A program made the translations under genes and the position numbers. Positions 49,324-61,138 of a stretch of 64,000 nucleotides of DNA are shown piece by piece. The stretch is from Pachypanchax playfairii (taxonomy: Eukaryota > Chordata > Actinopteri > Cyprinodontiformes > Aplocheilidae). The notes under the pieces were generated by a model. The model was given only the letters and a program-made list of their open reading frames with translations, ran no database searches and was not told where the DNA came from. Numbering within the stretch: the first letter of the stretch is position 1; every line of letters begins with the position of its first letter. Where the stretch lies: NCBI GenBank assembly GCA_006937955.1, contig SSNP01000082.1, positions 1,313,116 to 1,377,115 of the forward strand, given 5' to 3'.

Positions 49324-49545
49324 ATTTATGGTGGCCCATACTGCTAAGTGCATTATGTGTCTGTGCACTGTGTTTACTCATGTCTGTTTATGTTTACATG
49401 TGCTGATATTCTTCAACTATTTCCTGGTTATGTTGTTTTTCTGGTGTAATTTGCAATAAATATAACAGAAATGATCCAGAGATCACTTTCTGGTGTGTGT
49501 GACGTACTTGGCCAAAGAAACCAGATTCTGATTCTGATGATGAAA
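49324..49545 (+). mobile_element. LINE 3' UTR fragment, same family as 6796-7540
   Basis: 'tgtctgtgcactgtgtttact', 'gtctgtttatgtttacatg', 'agaaatgatccagagatc' and 'cagattctgattctgatg' parallel the last 190 nt of the copy near 7350-7540. The end shows GATTCT tandem units, as in L2/CR1-clade 3' tails. Strongly 5' truncated. Confidence 0.6.
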
Positions 49546-49794
49546 CTTTCCAAATGTGAAAACCCCCAAAGTCAAACTAAAGAAAAGTTACAAACTGCTG
49601 TTCAGTTGATGGCAGATGAACATTAAACTGATGCTCCAGTTCCATTTGGCTAAACTGCCATAAAATCTTGTTGAAAAAAATGTGTTTCCTTTCCAAAAAA
49701 TCCATTATATTATCAATGAAATAACCCAATCTGCAAGTCATGGCCACATACAGTCAGTTCTGATTCCAAAGCAACTTTCAAGAAGTTGACGCAG

Positions 49795-50100
49795 TCAGTA
49801 GTTTTCTGTACCCGCTTCTTCCTGTTCAGGGTCACAGGGAGCTCCAGCAGTTATTGGGCAAGAGGCAGAGTCACACCTGGACAGGTTGTTAGTCCATCAC
49901 ATGGCCACATAGAGACAGACAACCACTCACACACACACTCACACCTGTAGGGACAATTTAGAGTTGCCAATTAATCTCATGCATATTTTTGGAGTCCCTT
50001 GCATGCATGTGAAGAACATGCAGAAAGGACCTGGCGGGTTTTAAATCCAGGACCTTACAGCAAGGCAACTGTGCTACCCACTGCACCACCGTGCAGCCCA
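49795..50100 (+). repeat. Dispersed teleost repeat
   Basis: Contains 'cacacctggacaggttg', 'agtccatcacatggcc', 'gagacagacaaccactcac', 'caatttagagttgccaatta' and 'ctgtgctacccactgcacca' in the order seen in a very common fish repeat. The part at 43620-43690 belongs to the same family. Class (LINE or DNA) not settled. Confidence 0.6.
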
Positions 50101-51119
50101 ACTGCTTTTGTGTCTGCAACCAACATGGTCCGGTCCCATTTTAGTCCTCTCTGTATCAATAAACACGTAGATTTACCCAAAGAACATAAAACAAAAATAA
50201 ATCTCATCATTTTGTTTGTGTTTGAAAAATAAAAGAATAAAAATGTAAAGAACTATAACATCCTTGTTCATAACCTTGTTCAAATTGAAGTATTTTGTTC
50301 TGGAAAAAATGCACCAATAGTTGGTCCTAAAACTTTACAAAATGTTCATCAAAATTCCTGCAGGGTGTAAAATTAAATATGGCCAAGTTTGGCTACTTCA
50401 CATCGGATCTGCTGTGTCTTCAGGTCAAACATTACAGAAATTGGGTTCTGGGTGAACACGCTGATGCTGTCCCAGTGGGATTCATTTGATTGGATTCTTG
50501 TGAGGTTTCTGTTGAACACAAAGCTTTGCCAGGACCGGGTTTCACACTGCGACTCGGAGCATCAAGCCAACTACATCTTTTTTTCCTCCCCAGATTGAGT
50601 TTATTCAGGCAGCTTATTTGATGCTTGATAGAGATCAAGCTGTTCTCCTCACAACACCTTTCTGTTGTTTCTTGACTGTAAATAGTTTCTGCATTTTTTA
50701 AAACTTTCTTTGCAACCTAATCAACTCTGGGACAGCAGACTGTTGATTTGACCTCAAACAGGAAGAATGACTTGTGCTAGGTTGTTCTGCAGACGATCAC
50801 CCAGACAGACCACATAACCTCTGAACCCAGTGGCTGGAGGAACTTGCCGTGCTACACGTGCCCACAAATTGAGACTAGGTTCTATTTGTAAATGTGGGTC
50901 AGACAAGGCTGTAGTATCCAGTGTTTACTGGAAACCTCTACCTGTCTAACAGGAGATTAACTTGGCGTCATCTTCACTGCTCAGTGGGCCAAAGGAGGGA
51001 TTTCTACCCATGTTTTTACACTCACACAGGCTGTATGATACCTGAAGAGAAACAAAACATGCGTAAACACCCTCACAATCTTTCTCTTTGCTCTTTTGTG
51101 GTTTTTTACTTCCTGTTAA
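50101..51119. other. Spacer upstream of tcf12
   Basis: No supported gene. Moderately complex sequence at 50390-50600 may be noncoding conserved DNA, but no motif decides this. Confidence 0.4.
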
Positions 51120-51525
51120 TTAAATATAAATTGGGAATTCCATCATTATTAGAGGTTTGATGCATTTTTCTAAAGACATTTTACACATATAACAACAATC
51201 ATCAAGAAAAAAAACCCAAAAAGCTGCAGCCAAATTCTGTTTGTACAATTTCCTTCTGAAAAAGCATGAATCTGATATCTGGTGTTGAACCATAGTAAAA
51301 TCATCCCTGTCTTGGCCATGCGCACCCCCCCTCCTTCCCCCCTTAGCGCAGCCTGAAATGGTCCAGCCCTGATTTGCATACGTTGTCTGCGGGTTGCTGC
51401 ATGACCAGCAGGGGAGGGTTAGAGGAAGGAGTGCATGTGGACACATGAGTAAAGAGAGACGGACAGAGAGGCTGTGTGTGTATGTGTGTGTGTGGACTGT
51501 ATACTGAACGGATCCGGTCAGAGTT
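51120..51525 (+). promoter_or_regulatory. tcf12: Presumed HEBAlt-type promoter of tcf12
   Basis: Lies directly upstream of the short-isoform start codon. It has an octamer ATTTGCAT at 51372-51379, a C-rich stretch at 51327-51342 and a TG repeat at 51474-51493. No TATA box is evident. Promoter assignment rests on position before the alternative first coding exon. Confidence 0.45.
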
Positions 51526-54500
51526 ATGTTCTGTGCTCATCCTGTCTCCGGCACAGGCAACAACTCATCCATGTACTGCTACAACATGAAACCAGTGAGT
51601 ATCTCTCTCTTTCTTCTTTTATTGTTTTATTCTGCAGAGATTAAAGCTACATGAGACTGCGGGTGTCTTTGGTGTTGAAGCTGCTGCACTGAGAAAGTAT
51701 CAGCTCAGTTGTTGTACTTGTTTCTTTTGTGTATTTAAAACTGGATGTGCAAATCTGCATCACTTTATGAGCCCTTGTGTACAAGTTTTATGCTGTTGTA
51801 TCTTTTGTTTGCATTTGTTCAAACACTTCAAAGTTTTTGTGTAAATGTCCTCTGCTCTGCACATTGAACACAACATTAGTGTGTGTGTGTGTTTTGGAGT
51901 GTACGAGGGTAGAAATAGCTTTGTTTTTTCAGCATATTTAACACAGACAATTAATTAGATTAACTTTAACAGAGTTAATGCTGCGTCTAAATTGTTGATG
52001 AGATTGTAAACTTATTTTTCTGATGTTAGAACTGAAAAATAAAAAATAAAAAAATGCACAAATGAAAAGATTTAATCAAAAAATTCCATTAATAAAACTC
52101 TTTCTGCACTAGATTCAACTAATTTCCATCACTGTTAAATCTTCTGTTTACGTTTTAGTCCAAAAAGAAAAGAAAACTCAGGTTTCTCCCCCACAGCAAG
52201 ACTTCCTGTTTGCTCGTATAGTCAAGCCTGGCAGTAGAAAACATCTTGACATGAAGCAGATTGCTTCTATCTCTATTTGATTTAACCCCTACGTTAGAGC
52301 AGCCCCTGCACCGCTGCAGCCATTATCAAAGGCAGCTTTGATCTCCAACAGACTAACCATATCCAGACTCCGTGTGGATCACAGAGGCAGAAAATTGGTT
52401 GCATGTGGCTGGAGTTGGTGGAGCAAAGCTTGGGCCTTGAATAGCAAGTTGATGTTTCACTTGTTTGTTTAGAATTGTTGCAGCTTTTATGTCTTCTATG
52501 AAACTACGGTATCAAACAAGTGACTTATTGTATGTAAATTTCTTCTGATTTTAAGGTTTGAGATGCAAGAAAAAAAAAAAAAAGATCCATTATCATTTGT
52601 GATCTCATGATTGATGGCTCTTAAATCAATGCTTTGCTAGAAGAAGATGCCATGGTGATGGCCCCTCTCCGGCGGGGGCCAGAGAGGGCGTGCTGGGGCG
52701 GGGGTGCAACCATTATTAACGGGTCGCCTGCTATGCTGATGGTAAGGAGGACAATTGGCTTTATCCTCTGCCATATGCTGCCCACGGCGGCTTAGACGGG
52801 CCCAGTGTCGACGGGGGCTCTTCTGTTTGGCCAAGCCCACAATCACCATGGGACTCGTGCCAGCCAGGGTCACGGCTGTGGGCGTGTGTGTGGCTGCGAG
52901 TGTGAGCCTTGCACGAGCATACTCATGAGAATCTTTAATAGGCTGCTTTACAGAACTTGTCGTCCGGGTAACTGACACCCCATTGATGCTGTGCAGGGTG
53001 GTTTATCTTCATTTCCTGGGGCACATCAAAGCAATCGCAAGCTGTGCAGGTGCAGCCCAGCATCTATCTGTGTTTTTTTTTTTTTTTGCACACATACTCG
53101 GCCATACTGAGATTGAAAACAAATAAGGCAACATGGTCTTGAGGTCAAAAATATTCTAGGTACAACTGATAATCAGGTGTTTTTGTTTTTTTAAATCATG
53201 AGAACTGTTAAATTCCCATTTTATTTTGAGAGGAATCGTGTCTGAAGTCATGCAGCTGAACCTGATCATGATTAGCGCAGGGATTTCTCATGGTGAATGG
53301 TTCCTAAATCCGGATGAGGAGGTGCATGGATCTGCAGCTTACGGATTATCGCAGTAGCTCTAAGTGTGCATCAGCTCTCTGCTTTGTTTTTGTAATACAG
53401 TTGCCTCAGCTCACAGTATTGCAACATTTGTGTCTGTCAGATTGTTCTGAATGATACTCAGAAATGTGTTTCAGGCCTCAGATATGCCTTATTGTATTAT
53501 TTCATCATTTCAGGTTTATGGGCAGCCTCCCAGCACTGACAGCATCAACCAGAACTCACCCCCACAACCATTAAACAAGACCCCCAACAATGTGTTTGCA
53601 AGCACATTCTTTGGTGAGTTCAAATCCCCTAAAATGATTATGTTTATTTATACAACATTCTGGTTTCAGCTGTCAAACTCTTTCAAGGTTATTAGTGCTA
53701 AGCACAGCTAAGATGGATCAGTTTCAATTTAAAAAAGGCAAAGTAGGTAGACATAATAATAAAAAACAATTTCCCAAGAATTAATAATGATATTTGCATT
53801 TTTAAAATGTCTTATTACACATTAGGGTAGAAGTAAATGGTGTCGCTGTTTGTTTCTTTAACTCTTTAATATAAAAAAAAGAAGAAACTATTTCCTTTTT
53901 GTTAATGGAGCTACATCACCACTTTCTAATGATACTATACCAGCTTTAAATCATCTACACTTAACTACAGAGAGTAAATATAAAAACTAGATTTCAGAAT
54001 TCAAGCTGAAAGTTGAAAATTAAACAAGCGCCCCCTGGTGGCTGGTTCCAGTACATCATCTGTCTTTCCCCCTCCATATAAACAGATGGGACATCTCCTG
54101 ATTAAAGAATAGGTAAAGAAAATAAATACGTCTCAGATTTTGTTTTTCAAACACTAATAAACTAATACACTAATAAATAATAGTAATAATAAATAGTTAA
54201 TAAACTAATACACAAGACATATGTTTAGGGGGCAAGTAGGACTCCCGTTCCAAAAATAAAACATGGCAGCGCCTGTAAACAGGATATTATGGCTTCACTT
54301 TTCAAAAACAGAAGAAAGCAGAAGTCAGTGTGAAAGAAAAATTAACTGTGATGCTAAATTTACTCCCAAATTTTAGATATCATAACAAATCAATACAAAA
54401 GGACTGACAGAGAGTAACCTTACGGCTTACGGTTGTACAAAATAACCTAAATATTCAGAAAGATAACCTCAAAGACACAGAATGAAAAAGCCCAGAAACA

Positions 54501-57500
54501 CAAAAATGTACCACAATGCAATAAAATGCAAATACCATCAAGATATTCAAACCTAATATGCAAAGATCCCAAAGAGTTCCAAAATTATAAAAACTGGATG
54601 AACTCAGATTCAACCCAAAATGAGTTCTTTAAAAACTGTGCGAGGACTTCAGTGTTTCCTAAAATGCTCCATCTAATTTGACTGTCTGTGTGAGATGCTG
54701 CTCCACCTTCAGGCAGAAACATATCATTCTTTATTTTAGAGGGGATGGGCAGTTCATCTGACATCTGGAATGCTGTAAATGGGCTCAACCAGCAGGGCTA
54801 TGAAGGTGCACTGGGAGCAGCTACGAGCCTCCAGCCACAGGCGGGGGGGTACAACAGCCTGCAGCAGACACACACTAACCTGGTGAGTTTATTTTCACTG
54901 AGCTGGATGTTGACATGGCGAAGCACTGTGGTTTTAAACCATGTGTTTACTGTCTGTTCAGGACTTCTCTCCACATTCAGTGTTGCCAGTCGACATGAAC
55001 AGAGTTCTTCCACCGATGTCCACTTTTCACCGTAACAACACGATATGTCACACTCTGTCAGTCAACACCTCGGAGAATTCAACAGGTGAGGGTGTTTAAT
55101 GTAGCCCCTTCTGCCTTATACCAAAAATTTACATTCAAAACTTCATGACGAATGTTTTTCTTCAGTATCGAGAGGCCATGGAAACATGTCGGGAGCATCA
55201 CAGACAGGCGATACTTTAGGAAAAGCTCTGGCTTCTGTAAGTATTCAACCCCATTAGATCAACTCATTAATACCTTGTCATGTTCACAGGGCCGGTTCTG
55301 GGCATAGGCAGACAAGGCAATTGCCTAGGGCGCCCTCTGCTGGAGGGGGCGCCAAATTCTCTTTTTTTTTTTTTGGACAAACTGTTGGACACACCATTCA
55401 TCTCATGTAAAGAGCAAAATAAGTAATAAGTAAATATCTATCTATATCTATCTATCTATCAGCTCTACTGTTCATTTTAGTATGTATAAACATTTTTTGC
55501 AACGTAATCCAGTTATTGAGCTACGTTGCGTCTGTTCTGGGCAGTAGGGGGCGCCAAATTCCTTTTCCGCCTAGGGCACCATGCAGCTCAGGGCCGGCCC
55601 TGCATGTTCAAATATTCAGGTCAGGGATCTTGGTGATAAAGCTTTTCATTGGCTGTAAAATGACAAGAACTGAGGAGTTTTAATTTGGGTTGTGACAGCA
55701 GCTTTTAAAGTTCCTACAAAGATGAAAAGTTGTGCTTTTAAAAAGATCTATTTTCTCTCCTTTTCTCTGTCAGATTTATTCTCCTGATCACACGAACAGC
55801 AGCTTCACCTCCAGCACCTCCACACCTGCCAGGTCCCCATCCCCTCGACCAAATGCTACTGAAGCTACAGGTTAGACAGCACACAATTTTGGTGCTAAAA
55901 TGTTATTTACATGTTTTCATTTCATACTTCTTTATAATATGTTTTTTTATTTTTCATCTCAGGTACCAACATGTGGTCTCGTAGTGCAATTCAGGCACCA
56001 GTGTCACCACATTATGAGTCATCACTTATATCAATGGTAAAAAACGTTCTATTTCATTATAGGCATTTCATCAAGGTTATCTTGAGCAAAGAAATAACAA
56101 ATAAGTAAATAACAGGTGTCAAAATAAGCCAAAAACTCAAACAAGACAGTAAACTTAGTAAAATTTAGACATTAAATTTAATAAAACTGACTAAAATAGA
56201 AATTTTAGTCATTTTTAAGCAAATGCCATAAAACAATTTCAAAATTCAAAACTAAACACCAACACGTTAACATCACTTTATAAGTTTTTATCCAATATGA
56301 ATTATGTCAAATTGAAATTGCATGGTATTTTAGAGCTATTAAAATAAATGTTCCTCTGTTCCACAATATATTTCCCTCATAACTTCATACTGCACGTGGG
56401 AACCTGACAAACAAACCTGTATATTAGAGTTTCATGTTCCCAGAGCATGCAGTGGGAACCAGAGAACTAGTTTCAGCTTTGTACATAATAAAATAGGCTT
56501 TACGTTCAGGATTTAAGGGTTAGTGTGGAATTAAACTGAAAAAGTGGGTTCATGATTTTTAACAGAAGTGAATCCTGGGATCCAAAGACCCTGGGAGTTC
56601 ATAAAACCTTCCTATTCAACAACTAACATAGATTAAACACTAAGGAAACTGAGGGAGGTCCTGGGTTCAAATCCCGGACGAGCCCCCAAAATGTTATGAC
56701 AGAGCCGAAGTGGCCACAACAAAAGACAGACACTGTAAAAACTGACCAAAAGTCCTAATCTAAGGTGTAAATTACTGAGTGTTGAAGACTGATTTATGTC
56801 GTGCATGAGTCAAGGTGCATATGTGTGACAACAGCATTAAACTATTCCCTGCTTTCCACTGAACGCGCAACAGACGCGCAACGTTAGGGACATGTAATAC
56901 GCAGCTGATAGCCGCCATTAAAGTCAATGAGATCGTTTCTACTGCGCGTGAAACAGAGCGCATGAGACGCGTACCAGAAGCGTAGTGTCACAAGCATTAC
57001 GTTGCAGTTCTATTTCTTTACGCGGTACACGTCTAAAATATGTCAAGCTCAGCAGTTTAGTTTGGACAGGAAATCAGGTGTTCATGAAACATAAAATACC
57101 CGGAAGTTTCAAAATAAAAGGACACGTGCGGATTTCTGTTTGAGAGACTATGAGAAAATACAGTACCTGTGACGGGTTTGAAGTCAATAGGAGGTGTGAA
57201 AATAAGTCACATACCGTCTGGGTACATGTTGTCGTCTTTCTCCCTGCTTGTTGTTGTGTGTACTGACGAAGTCACGCTATTCATCCTGAGATTTCGTGAT
57301 CTTCTGGGACCAGCTGGATGTAAACCTTGCACGAGGGATAAGCACATGTTAAACGCTCCTGGTGGGAAGGGGCACACGGTTGATTGCGCGAGCAAAACGC
57401 TACGTGCTGCTGACGCGTCCAGTGGAAAGGCAGGGTAAAGAAACCAACAGAGGGGGCAGCATGTCTGTGAAAGAGAGCAAAGACAGAGGTTGGTCCAAAA

Positions 57501-60500
57501 GCAGGATTCAATAAGCCACAGAACTTTTGAAGTCCGGGGTTCCACTGTCGAGGTATTTCCTCATTTGCCTGAACTTGAATAGGCATGGCACCCAACAGAG
57601 GACGCTGGACACCTACACTCTTATAATCTTTTTATCCTTTAATTGATTGATGAGATACAGGTTGATAACCTTAAACAAATAAAAGCTACAGAAATTAAAT
57701 TCACATATTTATATATACTTGTCTCAATTAACAAGTTTAATGCCTTAATAAAAGCAGTTGAAACTTACAAAAAATTAAGACTCTAAGTTTATATTTCTTA
57801 AATGTTAAATCTATACACAATCCTGTAAATCCAAATAAACAATTCCGATTTCTGTTGTTAATTTACAAAATAAATAAATATACATACCAGAAGCATCTCT
57901 GTGGTGGCCAAACACTATGCAAACAAACTGAGGCAAACAAAAGAATCAGCTGTCTGGTAAAACTCTGATTAACCTTCTCAACCTGAAGGCAAGGTAACCA
58001 CACCCATAGCTTCTGGCACAACACTGCCCTCTTGTGTACAAAAAATGTAATTAAATAAAGAAAATCAAGCACTGAAAAGAGAAACGTAATTATTTTAATC
58101 TTTGTCATAACATCCACATCATATCGATCAAATAGATCCTTAAAAAATAAATATCCTGAGCAACCAGGATCACCCACAGAGTTTTGTTACAAACGTTATC
58201 AATTTCTCAAAAAAACTAAACTCATAATATTTAGTATTAGAATTTAGAATTTGTCACACAAACATTTTTGTATTTTTTCATGTTTTCAGTCTCAGGTGGA
58301 GGACCGCCTGGACAGACTGGATGATGTTATCCACGTTCTGAGGAACCACGCAGTGGGTCCCACCGCCGGGCTTCCCACTGACATCCACGGCTTGCTGACC
58401 CAGTCTCAAAACAGCCACCCGGGATCTGCCAGCTCTTTACCGCTCACCTGCCACACTCCAGCCATGGTTAACAAACATTACTTTGAAGTATTTAAAGCAT
58501 GGCAGGGAAGCGTGCATGGAAATTCCACCATGAGTGTTGATGGTGTTTTCCACCACCTACTGTATGCCTGAATATTTTCCTCGTGTAAAGGTTGTTGTCT
58601 CCGAAATCGGAAACTGAGCACAATGGGAAACAATGTGAAGACTTTAATTCCACCATGGGGATGATGGGAGCAACAACACTCCCATTCCAGCATGTTTCCC
58701 CTTTAACAGACGGGGGGATTTTAGCCCAGCTGGAGAGGAAGTACACAGTCTGCAGGGGAAAATGGTTTTTAGACTAATCCTTTACGGGGGAGGGTGTATT
58801 ATCATTCAGAACATGTCAGATAGAGTTAGATCATTTATGAAGAGAATTAGGAAAGTGTTTAAGGAGTAGTTTTTAAATAAATAATTACTCTTATGTGACA
58901 ACTCTGAGAGAACAGATGCTGATTTTGGGATAATAAAACTGTGTGTCTGTGGTTTGAATGTTTGATAAACCATTACTTTGTTAACAAGTTCTAGACCTTC
59001 ATCATCGGACAACTGAACAAATACCATATAATATTATTTATGTCATTAAAGGTTGAAGGTATCTCACTGAACAACAATCACTCGGCCTTCCAGAGTCGCA
59101 CCCAAACCAGCCACCCGTACCCGGCCAGACAGAGGACTCCGCTCATACAGGGGGGAGGAGGTAGGTACTCTAACATATCAACCGCCCGATTCAGACTCAG
59201 CAAAGTTTCTCCTGAGCCACAGGACAGATTTTAGAAAATCTAAACATTAGATGTACATCGACAACTGATACGTAGAATCTGAGATATTTTACCATTTCAT
59301 TGAAATACTTGGTTCATTTTGAATCTGATGACAGTCAAATATCTCAGAAAAGTTCAAACGAGCAGCAAATTTCAAAACATTTGTCAACTAATTGGGTTAA
59401 TTGGCAGCAGCTCAGTAACATGACCAAGTATAAGATGCAGATGCAATGATGGACAGAGATTCACCAATCTGTCACGAAGTCAGTCTAAAAATGAGGGATT
59501 TGACAATTTGAGAAAAATATTCCACAAGTAAAATTGTAAAGACTTTTATGATCCCATCATCTACAATCAAAAGATTCAAAGAACCAGGAATCTTGGTGCA
59601 CAAGGTCAAAGGTCAGACCATCATACTGAAAAGTACACAGAAGTTTTACAGCAACATCTGCTCCATCTGGACAGCATCTCTTTCAGTGAAGGTCTTGCAG
59701 ATGTCAGCAAGACAATGTTAAACCCCATCCTGCATCATCACATGAGATCTCACAAATTCAGATTGCAGAAAAAGTTATTTTAAAGATTTGTCCAAAACAA
59801 CTATAATTTCTAAAATCTTACTTTACGACGTTTGCATGAAAGGCGGCAGTTGATTTGCATTCCTTCAATAAATGCAAAGTTTTAGTTTAAGATAATTGTG
59901 ACCGTTTACTTTTTATTTTGCGTCTTTTCTTTAGGAGTTCAGGTTAACCTGGAGCTTAAGATGGAAAGCAGAGAAAGGGAAGAGATGATGCTCACCAATC
60001 ACGGTCACTGCTCAGACAGCCCGAGGTCAGACGAGGAGAGTGAACACAAACATGGAGAAAACAGTACAAGAGACAGGTAAAATAACTGATTCTCTCCTCA
60101 TAAAGAGGAAAAAAGACAGAAAACCACCAGAATTTTTCAGTCATCATTTTCTGACTCTCTGCTTTAGTATCCATGAGGATGAGGAGCTGAGCCCGGAGCA
60201 GAAGGCTGAGCGTGAGCGAGAGAGGAGGATGGCCAATAACGCTCGCGAGCGCCTGCGAGTGCGAGACATCAATGAAGCCTTTAAGGAGCTGGGTCACATG
60301 TGTCAGCTGCACCTGAAGAGCGAGAAGCCACAGACCAAACTGCTGGTCCTGCACCAGGCCGTGGCTGTGATCTTGAGCCTGGAGCAACAGGTCAGAGGTC
60401 AGTTGATCACAAGCTCCGTCTGGAAAATCACACACAAAAATGTAAAATAAACACATTCAATCACACTTATGTTGTAGCTTTCTAAAATTTAGTTTTATTT

Positions 60501-61138
60501 ATTTAATATGCGGAAGCTGCAGCAGTTATACAGTTTGACCACATGGTGGCAGTACAGTAAAAAGAAGACTAAACCTGCGTGTTTGAAGTTTGCTGATGAT
60601 AAGCAACATTAATATAAATTTTAACATTTGCACTTGATTTTACTGTTTTTGTGTGTTCTGAAATTAAAAAAAAAGCAGGACTGGGATGAACTGGTAACCT
60701 CTGTTTCCACTGCCAGAACAAAAACAGACTAAAATTCAAACCTGATTATTAGATCATTAGAATCAGGTTTATTTACTCTAGTTCACATTTGAGCTTGTAC
60801 TTATAGACATGCATGTAAAGATAAATAAACATTATTAGACATAGAACAGAACACAGACGTGAGATGGATTTAATTGGCTGATTAGTGTTTGAAGCTGTTT
60901 ATACATAAAATATAATTACAAAATCTTTTGTACTTGATATCTGAAGTCTTTACTTCACTAAAATGTGTCAATCGATCATCTGTTGCTTCCTGCAGAGAGG
61001 AACCTGAACCCTAAAGCTGCATGTCTGAGGAGAAGAGAGGAGGAGAAGGCGTCCGCCGTCATGACAGATCCACAGTCTGTGCATCTCGCTTTTCATCCAA
61101 GTCTGACCGACCCATCGAACCCCATGGGTCACCTCTGA
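51526..61138 (+). CDS. tcf12: Transcription factor 12 (HEB), class I bHLH E-protein, short HEBAlt-type isoform
   Basis: E-box-binding E-protein that dimerises with tissue-specific bHLH factors. Twelve coding exons: 51526-51594, 53514-53613, 54740-54882, 54962-55085, 55166-55236, 55774-55870, 55963-56036, 58290-58466, 59052-59160, 59935-60076, 60168-60397, 60996-61138 (stop TGA). Total 1479 nt, 492 aa. Exon 1 (MFCAHPVSGTGNNSSMYCYN) matches the mammalian HEBAlt first exon. Later landmarks: NNVFASTFF, QTGDTLGKALASIYSPDHT, VEDRLDRLDDVIHVLRNHAV (about 229-248). The bHLH lies at about 386-442 with basic region ERRMANNARERLRVRDINEA and LGHMCQLHLKSEKPQTKLL. The C-terminus is ERNLNPKAACLRRREEE...SNPMGHL. 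MCQLHLKSEKP and NPMGH favour TCF12 over TCF3/TCF4. Donor of exon 8 is a weak GTTAAC. The canonical long-form N-terminal exons (AD1) were not found upstream. Confidence 0.94.
52636..53070. promoter_or_regulatory. tcf12: GC-rich candidate enhancer in tcf12 intron 1
   Basis: The block is distinctly GC-rich and low in simple repeats compared with the AT-rich 1.9-kb intron. It includes GCCATGGTGATGGC, TTATTAACG, CCCACGGCGG, CAATCACCATGGG and several CAGGTG/CACCTG-like E-boxes near 53048. The minus-strand frame (113 aa) is proline/arginine-rich with no family resemblance. Best explained as conserved noncoding or an unannotated exon. Confidence 0.35.
54018..54330 (+). repeat. Dispersed repeat carrying a CTCF-like motif
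   Basis: GCGCCCCCTGGTGGC at 54028-54042 fits the CTCF core. It is followed by 'tggttccagtacatcatctg' and 'aacatggcagcgcctgtaaacaggatatta' (in parts). Related pieces occur at about 93-180 and 3565-3660, so this looks like one family of old repeat in tcf12 intron 2. Confidence 0.45.
55287..55602. mobile_element. hAT-type MITE with 8-bp target duplication in tcf12 intron 5
   Basis: Left end CAGGGCCGGTTCTGGGC and right end, read inward on the minus strand, CAGGGCCGGCCCTGAGC. The element is flanked on both sides by CATGTTCA (55279-55286 and 55603-55610). The 8-bp duplication is diagnostic for hAT. The 316-bp element contains a TCTA microsatellite (about 55435-55460) and no ORF. Confidence 0.88.
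56655..56688 (+). other. 34-nt match to the 3' end of tRNA-Pro including CCA
   Basis: 'gaggtcctgggttcaaat' followed by 'cccggacgagccccca' reproduces the variable loop, T arm, acceptor 3' strand and CCA of vertebrate tRNA-Pro with one mismatch. The 5' half is absent, so this is not a tRNA gene. Read on the minus strand, 56688-56671 is a perfect tRNA-Pro primer-binding site. It is preceded by ...GTCATAACA-TTT, the geometry of an LTR end in gammaretrovirus-like or related elements. Confidence 0.6.
56847..57435. mobile_element. MITE with 22-bp terminal inverted repeats in tcf12 intron 7
   Basis: CCCTGCTTTCCACTGAACGCG at the left (shown less its last base count) is mirrored by CGCGTCCAGTGGAAAGG...CAGGG at 57414-57435, with one indel and one mismatch. 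Inner sequence is rich in CGCG/GCGC motifs. No ORF. Target duplication not obvious. It may lie inside a degraded LTR that starts at about 56692. Confidence 0.55.
58467..58790 (+). other. tcf12: Complex intronic segment after the weak tcf12 exon 8 donor
   Basis: The frame of exon 8 stays open 35 further codons to a TGA at 58569-58571. The following 220 nt are of coding-like complexity (e.g. 'gggatgatgggagcaacaa', 'cagctggagaggaagtac'). No acceptor was needed to model the protein. Either an intron-retention terminal exon or conserved splicing control. Confidence 0.3.

Noticed and set aside
56640..56690. tRNA-Pro gene
   Set aside because: Only the 3' half plus an encoded CCA is present; no anticodon arm, D arm or 5' acceptor strand.
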